DNA of 64,000 nucleotides, taken from the NCBI GenBank assembly GCA_045805505.1, contig JBJMLA010000104.1, positions 1 to 64,000 of the forward strand, in the 5' to 3' direction. Below the pieces are notes generated by a model, which was given only the letters and a program-made list of their open reading frames with translations, was not told the origin of the DNA and did no database searches. Below are positions 52,700-61,748 of the stretch, one piece after another. Numbering within the stretch: position 1 is the first letter of the stretch; each line of letters begins with the position of its first letter. Both the position numbers and the translations under genes were made by a program. This stretch comes from BP-464 sp045805505 (GTDB lineage Bacteria; Actinomycetota; Thermoleophilia; Solirubrobacterales; Solirubrobacteraceae).

Positions 52700-53902
52700 C
52701 TAAGACGCGTCGCGGAGCCGCTGCGCCTCGGGCAGCGACTCGAGCTTCTTGAGCGTGTGGTTCTCGATCTGGCGGATGCGCTCGCGCGTCACGTTGAACG
52801 CACGGCCCACCTCCTCGAGCGTCCGCGGCCGGCCGCCGCTGAGGCCGAAGCGCATCTCGATGACCTCACGCTCGCGCTGCGGCAGTGCCGCCAGCGCCTT
52901 GCGCACGTTGTCGCGGCGCAGGTTCTCCGACGCCAGCTCGAACGGCGAGGCGGCGCTCTGGTCCTCGACGAAGTCGCCGAGCTCGGAGTCCTCCTCGTCG
53001 CCGATCGGCTTCTCGAGCGAGATCGGCTGCTGGCTCATCCGCAGGATGTCGCGAACCTCGCGCGCGGTCGACTCCATCTCGACGGCGATCTCCTCCGGCG
53101 AGGGCTCGCGGCCCAGCGACTGGACGAGCTGGCGCTCGACGTGGACGACCTTGTTGAGCTTCTCGACCATGTGCACCGGGATGCGGATGGTGCGGCCCTT
53201 GTCGGCGATGGCGCGGGTGACCGCCTGGCGGATCCACCACGTCGCGTACGTCGAGAACTTGTAGCCGCGGCGGTAGTCGAACTTCTCGACCGCGCGGATC
53301 AGGCCCAGCGACCCCTCCTGGATGAGGTCGAGGAACGTCAGCCCGCGGCCCAGGTAGCCCTTGGCGATCGAGACCACGAGGCGCAGGTTGGCTTCGACCA
53401 TGTGGGTCTTGGCGTCCATGTCGCCGCGCTCGATGCGCTTGGCCAGCGAGACCTCCTCGGCGGCCGTGAGCAGCGGCACCCGGCCGATCGAGCGCAGGTA
53501 CAGGCGCAGCGAGTCGAGCGAAGGCTCGACGGTCAGGTCGATCTCCTGCTTCTTGGGCGCCTCCTCGCCGTTGGCGCGGCTCTTGCGCGCCTCGGCGGCG
53601 GCCTCGACGCGGCCGCTCTCTGACGAGACCGCCTTGCCGTCGGCGCCGACGATCTCGATGCCCTGCTCGACGAGGTGCGCGTGGAGCTCTTGAACCTGCT
53701 CCTTGGTCACCTCAACTTCTTCCAGGCAGGACGCGATCTGCTCGAACGACAGGGAACCCTTCTCCTGTCCTTCGGCGATCAACGGGCGCAGCTCATCCAT
53801 CTCGTGGATGGGCGCCTCGTCCGCCAACAACACCTCGGTCTCACTCAAAAGGGGGACTTCCTCACTGGACGCAATCTCTCCGGAAACATGTGCATCGTGC
53901 AT
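52700..53902 (-). CDS. rpoD: Primary RNA polymerase sigma factor RpoD/SigA
   Basis: I start at ATG 53902 (400 residues). Region 1.2 (DSLRLYLRSIGRVPLLTAAE), region 2 (NLRLVVSIAKGYLGRGLTFL, then KFDYRRGYKFSTYATWWIRQ), region 3 and region 4.2 (GRAFNVTRERIRQIENHTLKKL) are all present in sigma-70 primary form. The N-terminal region 1.1 is short and acidic. It directs housekeeping transcription. It ends before a GC-rich hairpin and diverges from mptA across 124 bp. Confidence 0.95.
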   Translation of the reverse strand: MHDAHVSGEIASSEEVPLLSETEVLLADEAPIHEMDELRPLIAEGQEKGSLSFEQIASCLEEVEVTKEQVQELHAHLVEQGIEIVGADGKAVSSESGRVEAAAEARKSRANGEEAPKKQEIDLTVEPSLDSLRLYLRSIGRVPLLTAAEEVSLAKRIERGDMDAKTHMVEANLRLVVSIAKGYLGRGLTFLDLIQEGSLGLIRAVEKFDYRRGYKFSTYATWWIRQAVTRAIADKGRTIRIPVHMVEKLNKVVHVERQLVQSLGREPSPEEIAVEMESTAREVRDILRMSQQPISLEKPIGDEEDSELGDFVEDQSAASPFELASENLRRDNVRKALAALPQREREVIEMRFGLSGGRPRTLEEVGRAFNVTRERIRQIENHTLKKLESLPEAQRLRDAS

Positions 53903-54026
53903 GTCTGCACGCTGACCCGGGGTATCGGCGCGAGGTCCTCTAGGCCTTAGCGCTTTCTTCACCCGAGATTGCGACAAGTGATACCAGAGCAATCCGGAAC
54001 TACAAGTCCTGCGTATCCTCGTTTGC

Positions 54027-55019
54027 ATGGAACTTGCGGCTTCTCGTCTCGATGTCCAAGCCCAGCGACCGACGGTCCACGTGTCCCTTTCGCGTGTCGG
54101 CGTCACCGGCGTGGAGAAGGTCATCCGGCTCGGCGGCGAGGACGGCGACGTGCTGTTCTGGGCCAAGCTCGAATGCTTCGTCGACCTCGGTCCGGAGCAG
54201 AAGGGCGCGCACATGTCGCGCTTCGAGGAGACCGTCAACGACGTCATCGGCGAGATCGTCGTCAGCGGCGACTCCGTCCTGCGCGCCGAGCAGCTCGCCC
54301 AGCGCATCGCCGAGGAGGTGCGCGAGCGTCAGGGTGCGCGTCGTGCCGAGGTCTCGATCCAGGCGCGCTACCCCGAGCACAAGCCGGCGCCGGTCAGCGG
54401 CATCGAGACGCAGGAGCTCTACACGCTCTACGGGGTCGCGGTGGCCAGCGAGCGCGGCACCCGCCGGCTCATCGGCGTCGCCGCGCAGGGCATGACCGCC
54501 TGCCCGTGCGCGCAGGGCCTGGTCGCCGACGCATCCCGCGAGCGCCTGCTCGCCGACGGCTTCGACGAGGAGCAGATCGCGCGCGTCTTCGAGCACGTCC
54601 CCGTCGCCACGCACAACCAGCGCGGCCTGGGCACGCTCTACATCGGCTGCCCCGAGGAGTGCACCGAGGACATCGACGCGCGCGACCTCGTGGCGATCGT
54701 CGAGGGCTCGATGAGCTCGGAGATCTATGAGCTCATGAAGCGCTCGGACGAGGGCGCCGTCGTCGAGAAGGCCCACCGCCGCCCGCGCTTCGTCGAGGAC
54801 TGCGTGCGCGAGATGATCGCCGGAGTCGTCGAGCGCTACCCGCAGCTGCTCGAGCACACCTTCGTCTCGGCCCGCCAGGAGAACCTCGAGACGATCCACC
54901 AGCACAACGTCGTCGCCGAGAGCTTCGGCCTGCTCGGCGACATGCGCCGCGAGATCGCCGAGGAGCGCGTGGTCGACCGTCAGACGTCGATGCGCGACTG
55001 GCTCGACGGCGACGCCTGA
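54027..55019 (+). CDS. mptA: GTP cyclohydrolase MptA
   Basis: The 330-residue protein starts at ATG 54027. It matches the MptA/FolE2 (COG1469) fold: GAHMSRFEETVNDVI (the conserved HMSRF), VAAQGMTACPCAQGLV with the metal-binding Cys, and VATHNQRGLGTLYIG. Enzymes of this family open GTP at the first step of pterin synthesis, giving a cyclic phosphate in MptA or dihydroneopterin triphosphate in FolE2. The archaeal-type form beside the primary sigma factor is characteristic of some deep actinobacteria. The last 40 bp overlap the convergent pgsA gene. Confidence 0.92.
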   Translation: MELAASRLDVQAQRPTVHVSLSRVGVTGVEKVIRLGGEDGDVLFWAKLECFVDLGPEQKGAHMSRFEETVNDVIGEIVVSGDSVLRAEQLAQRIAEEVRERQGARRAEVSIQARYPEHKPAPVSGIETQELYTLYGVAVASERGTRRLIGVAAQGMTACPCAQGLVADASRERLLADGFDEEQIARVFEHVPVATHNQRGLGTLYIGCPEECTEDIDARDLVAIVEGSMSSEIYELMKRSDEGAVVEKAHRRPRFVEDCVREMIAGVVERYPQLLEHTFVSARQENLETIHQHNVVAESFGLLGDMRREIAEERVVDRQTSMRDWLDGDA

Positions 55020-55558
55020 CGCCGCTCCTCGGCCTCGCGCAGCAGCCGGCGCAGCCCGAAGAAGTAGTCGATTCCCGACACCACGGTGATGGCCACCGCG
55101 ACGTAGAGCAGGACGTCGACGCCCAGCGGCGTCGGATCGAAGCCGATCGCGAAGAAGATCGCGGCGACCTGCACCATCGTCTTGGCCTTGCCCCACCAGT
55201 TGGCCGAGATGATCACGCCCTGGCCGGTGGCCGCCAGCCGGGTGACGGTGACGGCGAACTCGCGAGCGATGATCACCATCGCTATCCACGACGGGATCCG
55301 GTCTTGGGAGACCAGCACGACCAGCGCCGCGATGATCAGCAGCTTGTCGGCGACCGGGTCCATCAGCTTGCCGAACGTCGTGATCTGCTCGCGGGCCCGC
55401 GCGATGTAGCCGTCGACCATGTCGGTGAACGACGCGAGTGCGAACACCGCCGCCGCCAGCCAGGGGCTCGCGCTCTCGTCGAGCAGCGCGACGACCAGCA
55501 CGGGGACCAGCAGGATCCGCAGGACGGTCAGCGCGTTGGGGACGTTGAGCGTGAACAC
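54980..55558 (-). CDS. pgsA: CDP-diacylglycerol-glycerol-3-phosphate 3-phosphatidyltransferase PgsA
   Basis: The 192-residue protein starts at GTG 55558. The CDP-alcohol phosphatidyltransferase signature DGYIARAREQITTFGKLMDP leads on to VADK, giving DGx2ARx8Gx3Dx3D with all catalytic aspartates. Hydrophobic helices flank it (VPNALTVLRILLVPVLVVAL and AVAITVVSGIDYFFG). It makes phosphatidylglycerophosphate at the cytoplasmic membrane, for phosphatidylglycerol and cardiolipin. It is the last gene of the minus-strand series, 13 bp after the EamA gene, and overlaps mptA tail to tail. Confidence 0.92.
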   Translation of the reverse strand: MFTLNVPNALTVLRILLVPVLVVALLDESASPWLAAAVFALASFTDMVDGYIARAREQITTFGKLMDPVADKLLIIAALVVLVSQDRIPSWIAMVIIAREFAVTVTRLAATGQGVIISANWWGKAKTMVQVAAIFFAIGFDPTPLGVDVLLYVAVAITVVSGIDYFFGLRRLLREAEERRQASPSSQSRIDV

Positions 55559-55571
55559 GGCTGCGCCGAAC

Positions 55572-56405
55572 CTACCCGTCGATCGGCGGATAGGAGCGCG
55601 TGGCGCCGATGCTGGCGACGATGACCAGGCCGATGGCCACGAGCTCGCGCGCACCGAGCGCCTGGCCGAGGATCAGGAAGCCGGCGAGCGCGGCGACGGC
55701 CGGCTCGATGCTCATCAGCACGCCGAAGACGTTGCGGGGCATGCGGCGCAGCGCCTCCATCTCCAGCGAGTAGGGGATCACCGAGGAGAGCAGCGCCACG
55801 GCGGCGCCCGTCGCGACAAGCCCCGGCGAGAGCAGCTGGTCGCCCGCCTCGGCGATGCCCGGGCCGAGCGGCACCAGCGCCGCGACGATCATCGCCAGCG
55901 CGAGTCCGCGCCCGCCCGTGAACCGCTCTCCCGCGCGCGCCGTGAGCAGGATGTAGGCGGCCCACAGCGCGGCGGCGATCAGCACGAACACGAGCCCCAG
56001 CGGATCGACCGAGCCGCCGCCCGGATCGGCGAGCAGCACGATCCCGGCCAGCGCCAGTACGACCCATGCGATGTCGAGGCGCCGGCGCGAGAGCGCGACC
56101 GCCACGCCCAGCGGCCCGGCGAACTCGATTGTCACCGCGACGCCGATCGGGATCCGGTCCAGCGCCTCGTAGAAGACGAGGTTCATCAGGCCGAGCGTCA
56201 GGCCCAGCCAGAAGACGATCCACAGGTCGCCGCGGGGCACGCCGCGCACGCGCGGGCGCCAGACGGCCAGCAGGATCAGCGCCGCGAGGCCGACGCGGAA
56301 CACCGATGTGCCGGCCGGGCCGAGGTCGTCGAACATCGTCGCCGCGATCGCGGCGCCGAACTGCACCGACGATGCCGCCGCGAGGACGAGCAGGGGGGCG
56401 GGCAC
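55572..56405 (-). CDS. EamA/RhtA-type DMT exporter
   Basis: The 277-residue protein starts at GTG 56405. Ten hydrophobic segments form two five-helix halves, with the EamA pattern in GLAALILLAVWRP and LGLTLGLMNLVFYEALDRIP. In the second half, SSVIPYSLEMEALRRMPRNV and FGVLMSIEPAVAALAGF are typical of the RhtA (threonine/homoserine exporter) subgroup. An amino acid or related metabolite is the probable substrate. It lies 21 bp after the histidine kinase gene and 13 bp before pgsA. Confidence 0.88.
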   Translation of the reverse strand: MPAPLLVLAAASSVQFGAAIAATMFDDLGPAGTSVFRVGLAALILLAVWRPRVRGVPRGDLWIVFWLGLTLGLMNLVFYEALDRIPIGVAVTIEFAGPLGVAVALSRRRLDIAWVVLALAGIVLLADPGGGSVDPLGLVFVLIAAALWAAYILLTARAGERFTGGRGLALAMIVAALVPLGPGIAEAGDQLLSPGLVATGAAVALLSSVIPYSLEMEALRRMPRNVFGVLMSIEPAVAALAGFLILGQALGARELVAIGLVIVASIGATRSYPPIDG

Positions 56406-56426
56406 GCCGCGGCAGGCTAGTCGCGA

Positions 56427-57509
56427 TCAGTCGGCGGCGGGCAGGGCGAACCAGAAGGCCGAGCCCCCGCCCTCCGCGGGGTCGACGCCGATCCGGCCAC
56501 CGTGGCGCTGGACGATCCGCCGCGCGATCGAGAGGCCGAGTCCCGTGCCGGTGACCTCGTCGTCGTGACGCAGCTGGGCGAAGGGCTGGAAGATCCGCTC
56601 GCGCGCGCCGTCGGGGATCCCGCGGCCGTTGTCGGCGACGGTGACGATCCACTCCTGATCGGCTCGCCGTGCGCGCACCGACACCACCGGCCGCTCGGCG
56701 TCGGCGAACTTGATCGCGTTGGAGACGAGGTTCTGCAGCAGCAGCTCGACGCCGCCGCCGTCGGCGCGCACCGCCGCGCCTTCGGGCACGTCGACGCCGA
56801 TGTCCATCCCGCGGCCGGCCAGCGCGCCCTGCACCGCGGCCAGCATCTCGCGCACCGCGCCGTTGAGGCTGACGGGCACGCTGCGCGCCTCGCCGGGGGC
56901 GCTGCGCGCGTAGTCGAGCAGATCGGCGATCAGCCGCTGCATCCGCTCGGCCGCCCCGGCGATGTGATCGAGGAACGCGCGGCCGTCGTCGGGCAGCGCG
57001 TCGCCGTGACGCCCGGCCAGCAGCTCGGTGAACCCGGAGATCGTCCGCAGCGGCTCCTGCAGGTCATGGGCCGCGGACGCCGCGAAGAGCTCGAGCTCCT
57101 GCTGGACGGCGCGCAGCTCGGTCATGTCGCGCACGACCTTGCCGAAGCCCAGCAGCTCGCCGCCGTCGGCGCGCAGCGCGGTGACGAGCACGTTGCCCCA
57201 GAAGCGGCTGCCGTCCTTGCGGACGCGCCAGCCCTCCTCCCGGAAGCTGCCGTCGCGCTCGGCGACCGTCAGCGCCTCCTGCGGGCGGCCCTCGAGCCGG
57301 TCCTCGGGCGTCGAGAAGAGGTCGTGGGGCTCGCCGAGCACCTCGTCGGCCGCGTAGCCCGTGTTGCGCTGCGCGCCCGGGTTCCAGGTCAGGACCCGGC
57401 CGTCGGGGTCGAGCAGGAGGATCGCGTAGTCGTCGATCGTTCCGGCGAGCAGCGCGAGCTGATGCAGCGGCCCGTGAGCCGCCTCGAGGATGTTCGCGCC
57501 GTCAGCCAC
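56427..57509 (-). CDS. PAS-domain sensor histidine kinase
   Basis: The 360-residue protein starts at GTG 57509. A PAS domain (about 14-130: DDYAILLLDPDGRVLTWNPG and GSRFWGNVLVTALR with the PAC part) is followed by a HisKA dimerisation domain with the phosphoacceptor in ASAAHDLQEPLRTISGF. The HATPase domain has N, G1 and G2 boxes (LVSNAIKFA, VADNGRGIPDGA, GTGLGLSIARRIV). There is no membrane segment, so it should sense a cytoplasmic signal. No response regulator is adjacent. Its place after the TasA/peptidase genes suggests a regulatory link to surface-matrix production, but this is inference. Confidence 0.92.
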   Translation of the reverse strand: MADGANILEAAHGPLHQLALLAGTIDDYAILLLDPDGRVLTWNPGAQRNTGYAADEVLGEPHDLFSTPEDRLEGRPQEALTVAERDGSFREEGWRVRKDGSRFWGNVLVTALRADGGELLGFGKVVRDMTELRAVQQELELFAASAAHDLQEPLRTISGFTELLAGRHGDALPDDGRAFLDHIAGAAERMQRLIADLLDYARSAPGEARSVPVSLNGAVREMLAAVQGALAGRGMDIGVDVPEGAAVRADGGGVELLLQNLVSNAIKFADAERPVVSVRARRADQEWIVTVADNGRGIPDGARERIFQPFAQLRHDDEVTGTGLGLSIARRIVQRHGGRIGVDPAEGGGSAFWFALPAAD

Positions 57510-57536
57510 GTCAAGCGGTACGACGGAGAGCGGCGA

Positions 57537-58379
57537 TCAGATGCGCGGGTTGACGACGAGCTTCCAGTCGCGCCCGACGGACTCACGCCGCCGGACGGTC
57601 ATCCGCCGCGGCTTGGCGATGCACGACTCGGGCAGCGGCACGTAGCCCGCCTCACCACTGACGCGGCTCCGGCGTGGCTTGACCAGCGGCGAGACGAAGC
57701 CCTCGCGCAGCCGGCGCCCGACCTGGGCGTGCTCGTCGGGAACCGCCCAGTTGACCGGCACCCGGACGGTGGCCCGCGCGGCGGCCGCCGCGCGCTCGGC
57801 CAGCGGCGCGAGCGCGGGAAGGCGCTTGGCGATGTCGGCGCCCCAGGGCTTGACGCCTTCGCGGCGCCTGCGCATCTCCGCGCCACCGTCACGCCAGATG
57901 CCCAGGATGAACCACAGGGCCATGCCGATCGCCGGAAGCCCGATGAGCGCCGTGCGGAACTCGCGCACCGACAGGAACATGAAGGCGTAGCCCACGTAGG
58001 GGATGTGAAAGCGCACCTTGTCCTGGGTCGGCTGGGGGAGCGTGAACTTCCACGCGTCCTCGTGCGGGTTCGCGTCGCCCTTGGTGATGAACGCGCGCTG
58101 GCCGTCGGGGCCGGGCACGACCTTGAAGATGCGGTGCGTGACGAGCTTCTGGTTGGGCGAGGCGCCGGGCGGCGGCGCGTAGGTGATCGGATCGCCGACC
58201 TTCAGCGTCGAGGTCGCCACGGGCTTGTCGAAGACCAGCGAGCCCGGGTCATAGGTCCCCGTCATCGATCCGGTGAGGATGATGTAGCGGTGGTAGCCGA
58301 GCGCGGCCGGCACCAGCATGACGCCGGCGAGGGCGAACAGCAGCACCATCGTCGCGTTCATGAGGACCTTCTTGATCAT
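57537..58379 (-). CDS. SipW-like signal peptidase I
   Basis: The 280-residue protein starts at ATG 58379. An N-terminal membrane helix precedes the catalytic serine in ILTGSMTGTYDPGSLV and the catalytic histidine in KLVTHRIFKV, with KGDANPHED beyond; this Ser-His arrangement is that of SipW/archaeal-type signal peptidases. A second hydrophobic segment (FRTALIGLPAIGMALWFIL) anchors it, and a basic C-terminal tail of about 100 residues is unusual. It should remove the signal peptides of TasA-like proteins. The tasA-like gene 2 bp upstream is the obvious substrate. Confidence 0.88.
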   Translation of the reverse strand: MIKKVLMNATMVLLFALAGVMLVPAALGYHRYIILTGSMTGTYDPGSLVFDKPVATSTLKVGDPITYAPPPGASPNQKLVTHRIFKVVPGPDGQRAFITKGDANPHEDAWKFTLPQPTQDKVRFHIPYVGYAFMFLSVREFRTALIGLPAIGMALWFILGIWRDGGAEMRRRREGVKPWGADIAKRLPALAPLAERAAAAARATVRVPVNWAVPDEHAQVGRRLREGFVSPLVKPRRSRVSGEAGYVPLPESCIAKPRRMTVRRRESVGRDWKLVVNPRI

Positions 58380-58381
58380 GA

Positions 58382-58891
58382 TCAGCCCTGGGCCGTCCAG
58401 GTCAGGTCGAGCGACGTGCGCCCGCCCTGGTAGGCGTCCTCGGCGCCGAGGCCGCCATCGGGCATCGAGACCGTGAACTTGAAGGTGTGCTTGACGCCGA
58501 CAGCGAGGGTGCCGATGGCCTTGGTCGAGAAGGATCCGAGCTTGCCGTCGTACTCGACGACGTTGTCGGTCGTGTCCTCGATCTTGAGATCGACCTTCGC
58601 CGACAGCGCCGGCGAGGCCGGGGTGTCGACGATGCTCGAGGACTTCAGCGTGATGTCGGCCGGAAGATCGCCGGAGTTGGTGATGTCGACGGTGTCGAAG
58701 ATCGCCTTGCCCGGTGCCAGCGCCGTCACGTCGAGCAGCGCGGTGCCCGCCGACGTGCTCGTGATGCTCACGACGCCCGCCTTGATGATGTTGCCGGAGT
58801 TGGCCGACGTCGACTGGTAGTTCGCGCCGCTGCCCGCCGCCAGGGCGGCAGCCACCAACAGGGCGCCGATGCCGGAGAGCAGACGCCGCAT
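58382..58891 (-). CDS. TasA-like secreted protein (SipW-dependent)
   Basis: The 169-residue protein starts at ATG 58891, sharing a base with the EAL gene's stop (TGATG). The signal peptide (MRRLLSGIGALLVAAALAAG) runs into ANYQSTSANSGNIIKAGVVS, the pattern of SipW-processed TasA/camelysin proteins. The mature part is a beta sandwich with the DITNSGDLPADITLKS strand pair typical of the family. TasA-type proteins form extracellular fibres in biofilm matrix. The adjacent peptidase gene and the c-di-GMP phosphodiesterase-like gene support such a role. Confidence 0.85.
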   Translation of the reverse strand: MRRLLSGIGALLVAAALAAGSGANYQSTSANSGNIIKAGVVSITSTSAGTALLDVTALAPGKAIFDTVDITNSGDLPADITLKSSSIVDTPASPALSAKVDLKIEDTTDNVVEYDGKLGSFSTKAIGTLAVGVKHTFKFTVSMPDGGLGAEDAYQGGRTSLDLTWTAQG

Positions 58892-60354
58892 CAGACGAGC
58901 GCCGTCTCGGGCTCGGCGGGAGCCGGCTCGGACTGGCCGTCGATGATCGGCTGGGCGAACCAGGCCATCAGGTCGTCCAGCGCGAGCGGCTTGGAGAAGA
59001 AGTAGCCCTGCGCCTCGTCGCAGCCGAGCTCGGCCAGGTGACGCAGCGTGTCCTCGTCCTCGACGCCCTCGGCCGTGACGGACATCTCGAGGTCGTGGGC
59101 CATGCCGATGGTCGAGCGGACGATCGTCTCGTCCGCGGGGCTGGTCGTCAGGCCGTTGATGAAGGCGCGGTCGATCTTGATCTCGCGGATCGGCAGGTCA
59201 CGCAGGACCGCCAGCGAGGAGTAGCCCGTGCCGAAGTCGTCGAGGCCGAGGCGCACGCCGCGGTCCGACAGGTCGCGCAGGACCATCCCGGCCTTCTCGG
59301 GATCGGACTGGATGGCCTGCTCGGTGAGCTCGAAGCCGATCGCCTTGGACGGGAGGTCCCACTTGGCGAGCAGGCGCTCGACCTCGGCCGGCAGCTGCGG
59401 ATCGAGGATGTTGCCCTCGGAGAGGTTGACGTCGACGCCCGCGGTCACGCCGTTGGCGCGCCAGGCGGCGCAGTCGCGCAGCGCCAGCTCGATCAGGTGG
59501 ACGGTGAGCTGGCCCATGATGTCGCTCTTGGAGGCGATGGGCATGAACTCGCCCGGGGAGATGCGTCCCTTCTTGGGGTGGTTCCAGCGCACGAGCGCCT
59601 CGACCGACGGGACGCCGCCGGTGCGCAGGTCGACCTTGGGCTGGTAGTGCAGCTCGAGCTGCTCGTCGTCGATCGCCTTGCGCAGCTCGGCGATCATCAG
59701 CTTGGCCTTCGGGTCCGACTGGGCCTTCAGGGCGCGCGACGCGGCGAGCAGGCGCGGCCACAGCGCGGCCATGAACAGCAGCGCTGCGCCGAGCAGGACG
59801 AAGTTGATGCGGCGTGTGCGCCGGGTGATCTCCGCGGCGATCGGCGCGTAGGGCACGTGGATCTCGAACGCGGCGATCGGCTTCTTGTCCGCGCCGTAGA
59901 GCGGGACGGCGACCTGGATCTGCTCGCCCTTGGACTGATCGATCGGGCTCGTCGGCTCGCTCATCGTGTCCGAGACCGTCTTGCCGGTCAGCGCCTCGGC
60001 GACCGCGTCGGGCAGCCGGTAGATCTTGTCGATCTGCTTGTGATCGGTCGCGTAGACGATGCGGCCCTTGGGGTCCCATACGGCCAGCGACTGGATGTCT
60101 CCCGTGCGCGAGGCGGCCAGGGCGGCCTCGTCGAAGTGCTTGAGCTCGTTGGCCGTGCGCCCGTGGAGCTTGCGGCGGAAGCCGGGCTCGAAGGCGGACT
60201 GGGCCAGCATCTGCGTGCGCTCACGGGCGGCGGAGATCTGCTCCCCGCGGATGTCGGAGCTGAGGAGTGAGGAGACGAGGTAACCCACACCGCCGGCCAG
60301 GATCAGCAGCAGCACGGTGAAGGTGACAAGGAAACCTGGGCGGACGCGCGTCAT
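58891..60354 (-). CDS. Membrane-anchored EAL-domain phosphodiesterase
   Basis: I start at ATG 60354 (487 residues); GTG 60390 is in frame but has no advantage. Two membrane helices (FLVTFTVLLLILAGGVGYLV; RINFVLLGAALLFMAALW) bracket an extracytoplasmic sensor region (about 40-190). The EAL domain has its catalytic elements: VEALVRWNHP, VDVNLSEGNI, GFELTEQA, GLDDFGTGYSS, IKIDRAFI and TAEGVED. It should hydrolyse cyclic di-GMP in response to an external signal. No GGDEF domain is present. Its place upstream of tasA-like and SipW-like genes fits control of matrix formation. Confidence 0.92.
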   Translation of the reverse strand: MTRVRPGFLVTFTVLLLILAGGVGYLVSSLLSSDIRGEQISAARERTQMLAQSAFEPGFRRKLHGRTANELKHFDEAALAASRTGDIQSLAVWDPKGRIVYATDHKQIDKIYRLPDAVAEALTGKTVSDTMSEPTSPIDQSKGEQIQVAVPLYGADKKPIAAFEIHVPYAPIAAEITRRTRRINFVLLGAALLFMAALWPRLLAASRALKAQSDPKAKLMIAELRKAIDDEQLELHYQPKVDLRTGGVPSVEALVRWNHPKKGRISPGEFMPIASKSDIMGQLTVHLIELALRDCAAWRANGVTAGVDVNLSEGNILDPQLPAEVERLLAKWDLPSKAIGFELTEQAIQSDPEKAGMVLRDLSDRGVRLGLDDFGTGYSSLAVLRDLPIREIKIDRAFINGLTTSPADETIVRSTIGMAHDLEMSVTAEGVEDEDTLRHLAELGCDEAQGYFFSKPLALDDLMAWFAQPIIDGQSEPAPAEPETALV

Positions 60355-60465
60355 GCCCAGGGTGGTCGGCCACAAGCGGCCTGCGTCCACCGAACTGGAC
60401 GTTTGTTCGATATGCCCTCAATTCCGTCAGGCGCCGGGCGATGACGGTGTGCAGCGGCCCAAACA

Positions 60466-60484
60466 ACCCCCACGGACCGGGGGT
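60466..60484 (+). promoter_or_regulatory. Hairpin in the leader of the plus-strand TasA-like gene
   Basis: ACCCCC and GGGGGT flank ACGGACC, about 40 bp before the start. A clear ribosome binding site (AAGGAG, 60509-60514) follows. The rest of the 168-bp divergent region (60355-60522) holds both promoters, which I cannot define. Confidence 0.45.
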
Positions 60485-60522
60485 GCCGCCGACAACAGAT
60501 CCCGCAACAAGGAGTCACGGAA

Positions 60523-61095
60523 ATGTCACGTATCAAGGCCCTTTGGTCGGCCTCCCCCAGCAAGGTCATGGCCGGCCTCGTCGGCGTTCTCGCCGCAACC
60601 GGCATCGCTGTCGGATCAGGCGCGAACTTCAACTCGGCCAGCGCGAACCCGTCCAACGTGTTCAGCGCCGGCACCATCTCCCAGTCGAACTCGAAGGCCG
60701 GCGCCGCCGTCCTGACGGCTTCCGGCCTCAAGCCGGGCGGCACCGCCTCCGGCACGGTCGACATCAAGAACACCGGCTCGGTCTCGGGCGCGTTCACGCT
60801 CTCGCAGTCGAACCTCACCAACACGCCCACCACCCCGGCGCTGTCGTCGAAGCTGACCATCGTCATCCTCGACAAGCACGACCCCGCCTGTGTGACGAGC
60901 TGCCCCGCCGACACGACCGTCTACAGCGGCACGATCGCCGGCATGGGCACCACGAGCCTCGGCACGTTCGCGTCCAACGAGACGCACCGCTTCCAGTTCA
61001 CCGTCACCTTCCCTGACGGCGGCACCAACGGCGCGGACAACACGTACCAGGGCGCGCAGACCTCGGTCGACTACGCCTTCACGGCCACGGCTTAG
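60523..61095 (+). CDS. TasA-like secreted protein (SipW-dependent)
   Basis: The 190-residue protein starts at ATG 60523 behind AAGGAG. The signal peptide (about 1-32, MAGLVGVLAATGIAVGSGAN) leads to NFNSASANPSNVFSAGTI, the SipW-dependent cleavage region. The mature domain shows the TasA-type strands VDIKNTGSVSGAFTLSQS and a C-terminal GADNTYQGAQTSVDYAF that recurs in the other TasA-like proteins here. One cysteine pair (CVTSC) is present. It is probably a structural fibre subunit. A hairpin after the gene separates it from the next. Confidence 0.86.
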   Translation: MSRIKALWSASPSKVMAGLVGVLAATGIAVGSGANFNSASANPSNVFSAGTISQSNSKAGAAVLTASGLKPGGTASGTVDIKNTGSVSGAFTLSQSNLTNTPTTPALSSKLTIVILDKHDPACVTSCPADTTVYSGTIAGMGTTSLGTFASNETHRFQFTVTFPDGGTNGADNTYQGAQTSVDYAFTATA

Positions 61096-61126
61096 GTCCA
61101 GAAGCCACCCACCACACCGTGACTCT

Positions 61127-61156
61127 CACGCGGCCCGCCTTCGGGTGGGCCGCGTG
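61127..61156 (+). terminator. Hairpin between two TasA-like genes (terminator or attenuator)
   Basis: CACGCGGCCC and GGGCCGCGTG are perfect 10-bp arms with loop GCCTTCGGGT, 31 bp after the upstream stop and 16 bp before the next start. With no T-run it may only partly stop transcription, giving more of the first product. Confidence 0.65.
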
Positions 61157-61172
61157 CGGGATCCACACGACC

Positions 61173-61748
61173 ATGAACCAGCGCCTCCGCATCAAGATCG
61201 TCGCCGCCGCCCTCGGGCTCGTGGCGACCTCGCTGGTCTGGTCCGGAGGGACGTTCTCCTCCTTCAACAAGACCTCCGCGATGCCGAGCAACTCGGTCGC
61301 GGCGGGGTCGGTCACCATCGACGACAACGACGCCGGAACCGCGGCCTTCGAGCTCGCGGCGGCCAGGCCGAGCAGCACCGATACCGGGTGCGTGCAGGTC
61401 TCCTACACCGGCGACGTCGCCTCCACGGTGCGCCTCGTCGGCACCATCGGCGGCACGGGGCTCGCCCCCTACCTCACGCTCACCGTCACTCGCGGCACGT
61501 TCAGCAGCACGCCCGCCGCGGGCTCGTGCACCGGCTTCACCGCCGACGCCACCGGGAGCGTCATCTACAACGGCACGCTCAGCGCGTTCCCGGCCACAAC
61601 CGGAACCGCGCTGTCTGACACGTCGAGCTGGACGGCGGGCACCAAGCACGCCTACCGGTTCGTCATCACGCTTCCGTCCGGCGTCGCCTCCGGCGCGCAG
61701 GGCCTGACGGCCACCGCGGCCTTCACCTGGCAGGCGGTCAGCTCATGA
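61173..61748 (+). CDS. TasA-like secreted protein, divergent
   Basis: I choose ATG 61173 (191 residues); the frame is open upstream but overlaps the hairpin. The signal peptide (LRIKIVAAALGLVATSLVW) is followed by GGTFSSFNKTSAMPSNSVAA, the TasA-type start of the mature chain. The family strands are weaker than in its neighbours, and two cysteines (DTGCVQV, GSCTGF) may form a disulfide. Its stop overlaps the start of the second peptidase gene by 4 bp, so it is probably that peptidase's partner. Confidence 0.78.
   Translation: MNQRLRIKIVAAALGLVATSLVWSGGTFSSFNKTSAMPSNSVAAGSVTIDDNDAGTAAFELAAARPSSTDTGCVQVSYTGDVASTVRLVGTIGGTGLAPYLTLTVTRGTFSSTPAAGSCTGFTADATGSVIYNGTLSAFPATTGTALSDTSSWTAGTKHAYRFVITLPSGVASGAQGLTATAAFTWQAVSS

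Noticed and set aside
56502..58433. Plus-strand frame opposite the histidine kinase and SipW-like genes
   Set aside because: Crosses two real genes; composition is that of a shadow.
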